Part shown: piece after piece, positions 4,525 through 5,288 of the stretch
How positions within the stretch are numbered: the stretch's first letter is position 1
Layout: the number at the start of each line of letters is the position of its first letter
Notes under the pieces: generated by a model
What the model was told of the DNA's origin: nothing
Seen by the model: the letters and a program-made list of their open reading frames with translations, nothing else
Database searches by the model: none
Origin: Ruminiclostridium sp.
Lineage (GTDB): Bacteria; Bacillota_A; Clostridia; Oscillospirales; Oscillospiraceae
Reading direction: 5' to 3'
Length of the DNA stretch: 5,288 nucleotides
NCBI GenBank assembly: GCA_017521345.1
Contig: JAFXCU010000026.1
Span: forward strand, 1-5,288
Made by a program: the position numbers and the translations under genes

Positions 4525-5288
4525 ATGCTTCAATTTGACGAATATAAGGTCAAACTCAATAACCTTCTCCCCCAGCTGGACGATCTGGAGCAGGCCCTGA
4601 ACCTGGAGGCCACCGCCCGTGAGGTGGACTTCCTGGAGCACCAGTGTGCTGCCGACGGCTTCTGGGACAACCCCGAAAACTCCCAGAAGGTCCTGCAGAA
4701 GTTAAAGCAGCTGAAGGACAAGCTGGAGTCTCAGGAAAAGCGCCGTGCCGCCTGGGATGACATGATGGTCATGTGCGAAATGGGCAACGAGGAAGAGGAC
4801 GAGTCCTTCCTGCCTGAGCTGGAGGCTGAGTATGCCGCCCTCATTGAGAACATGGAGGCCGCCAAGCTCCAGACCCTGCTCACCGGCGAGTACGACAACT
4901 CCAACGCCATCCTGGCCTTCCATGCAGGCGCAGGCGGCACCGAGGCCCAGGACTGGACCCAGATGCTGTATCGTATGTACACCCACTGGGCAGAATCCCA
5001 CGGCTTTACCTACAAGATCATGGACTACCAGGAGGGCGACGAAGCCGGCCTGAAGTCCGCCACCATTATGATCGAGGGCGAGAACGCCTACGGCTACCTC
5101 CGTGGTGAGCACGGTGTCCATCGTCTGGTCCGTGTCTCCCCCTTCGACGCCAACGCCCGCCGTCAGACCTCCTTCGCATCCGTGGAAGTCATGCCCGACC
5201 TGCCCGATGACGTGGAGGTGGACATCCGTCCTGAGGACATTGAGATGCAGGTCTACCGCGCCAGCGGCGCCGGCGGCCAGCACGTCAA
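4525..5288 (+). CDS. prfB: Peptide chain release factor 2 (RF2), 3' end cut by window edge
   Basis: 254 codons are present of a protein normally about 365 long; the C-terminal third is outside. RF2 reads UGA and UAA stop codons in the ribosomal A site and triggers release of the finished protein. Residues 1-110 form the helical N-terminal domain; the stop-codon reading motif SPF is at 205-207 and the catalytic GGQ at 250-252 (in SGAGGQHV), the same numbers as in E. coli RF2. SPF rather than P-x-T distinguishes it from RF1. The usual programmed +1 frameshift (CUU UGA C at codons 25-26) is absent: codons 25-27 read CTG AAC CTG in one open frame. The ribosome site is poor; only GTGATC (4514-4519) resembles part of it. 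An in-frame GTG at 4510 is an alternative start with no better site. Confidence 0.95.
   Translation, partial: MLQFDEYKVKLNNLLPQLDDLEQALNLEATAREVDFLEHQCAADGFWDNPENSQKVLQKLKQLKDKLESQEKRRAAWDDMMVMCEMGNEEEDESFLPELEAEYAALIENMEAAKLQTLLTGEYDNSNAILAFHAGAGGTEAQDWTQMLYRMYTHWAESHGFTYKIMDYQEGDEAGLKSATIMIEGENAYGYLRGEHGVHRLVRVSPFDANARRQTSFASVEVMPDLPDDVEVDIRPEDIEMQVYRASGAGGQHV

Noticed and set aside
4702..5283. Minus-strand open frame opposite prfB
   Set aside because: Valine/glycine/histidine-rich shadow of the RF2 coding sequence; no start signals and no family resemblance.

Overview
The window looks like a chromosomal segment of a GC-rich, low-oxygen gut Firmicute, most likely in the Oscillospirales (Flavonifractor/Lawsonibacter-like). 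This rests on three things. The Shine-Dalgarno sites and promoters are Bacillota-type. Third codon positions are strongly G/C. A GAGGGAG-type palindromic intergenic element is present, of a kind I associate with that order. The taxon is an inference; no rRNA or other marker gene is present.

Layout, left to right. Positions 1-1580, minus strand: a two-gene operon with a clear promoter (TTGACT-17-TATAAT). It encodes a complete M20 metallopeptidase/amidohydrolase and, in an ATGA stop/start overlap, the N-terminus of a YfcC-family membrane transporter that runs off the left edge. Positions 1587-1785, minus strand: a 56-codon hypothetical protein with a hairpin just after its stop. Positions 1792-2655, plus strand: a divergently oriented barnase/barstar pair. 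The ribonuclease carries a lipoprotein signal peptide and keeps all five catalytic residues. Its barstar-type inhibitor follows directly, and a strong hairpin closes the unit. Positions 2691-2804: a 114-bp element built of five hairpins with near-perfect terminal inverted repeats. Positions 2828-4216, minus strand: a full-length D-serine ammonia-lyase gene (dsdA) with its own promoter and no neighbouring dsdC or dsdX. Positions 4276-4438, plus strand: a 37-codon proline-rich small ORF with a strong ribosome binding site; its UGA stop abuts a terminator. Positions 4442-5288, plus strand: a strong promoter and prfB (peptide chain release factor 2), cut by the right edge just after its GGQ motif.

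How the parts work together. The peptidase and transporter probably form one uptake-and-hydrolysis unit for a peptide or acylated amino acid. Barnase and barstar form a toxic exported RNase with its cytoplasmic protector, co-expressed by overlap. DsdA removes D-serine, giving pyruvate and ammonia. The most intriguing stretch is the 37-codon ORF before prfB. This prfB is readable in one frame, so the usual programmed frameshift that lets RF2 control its own synthesis is absent. A UGA-terminated small ORF (UGA is read by RF2) sits immediately against a terminator upstream of it. An RF2-sensing attenuator is a testable but unproven idea; prfB also has its own promoter downstream of that terminator.
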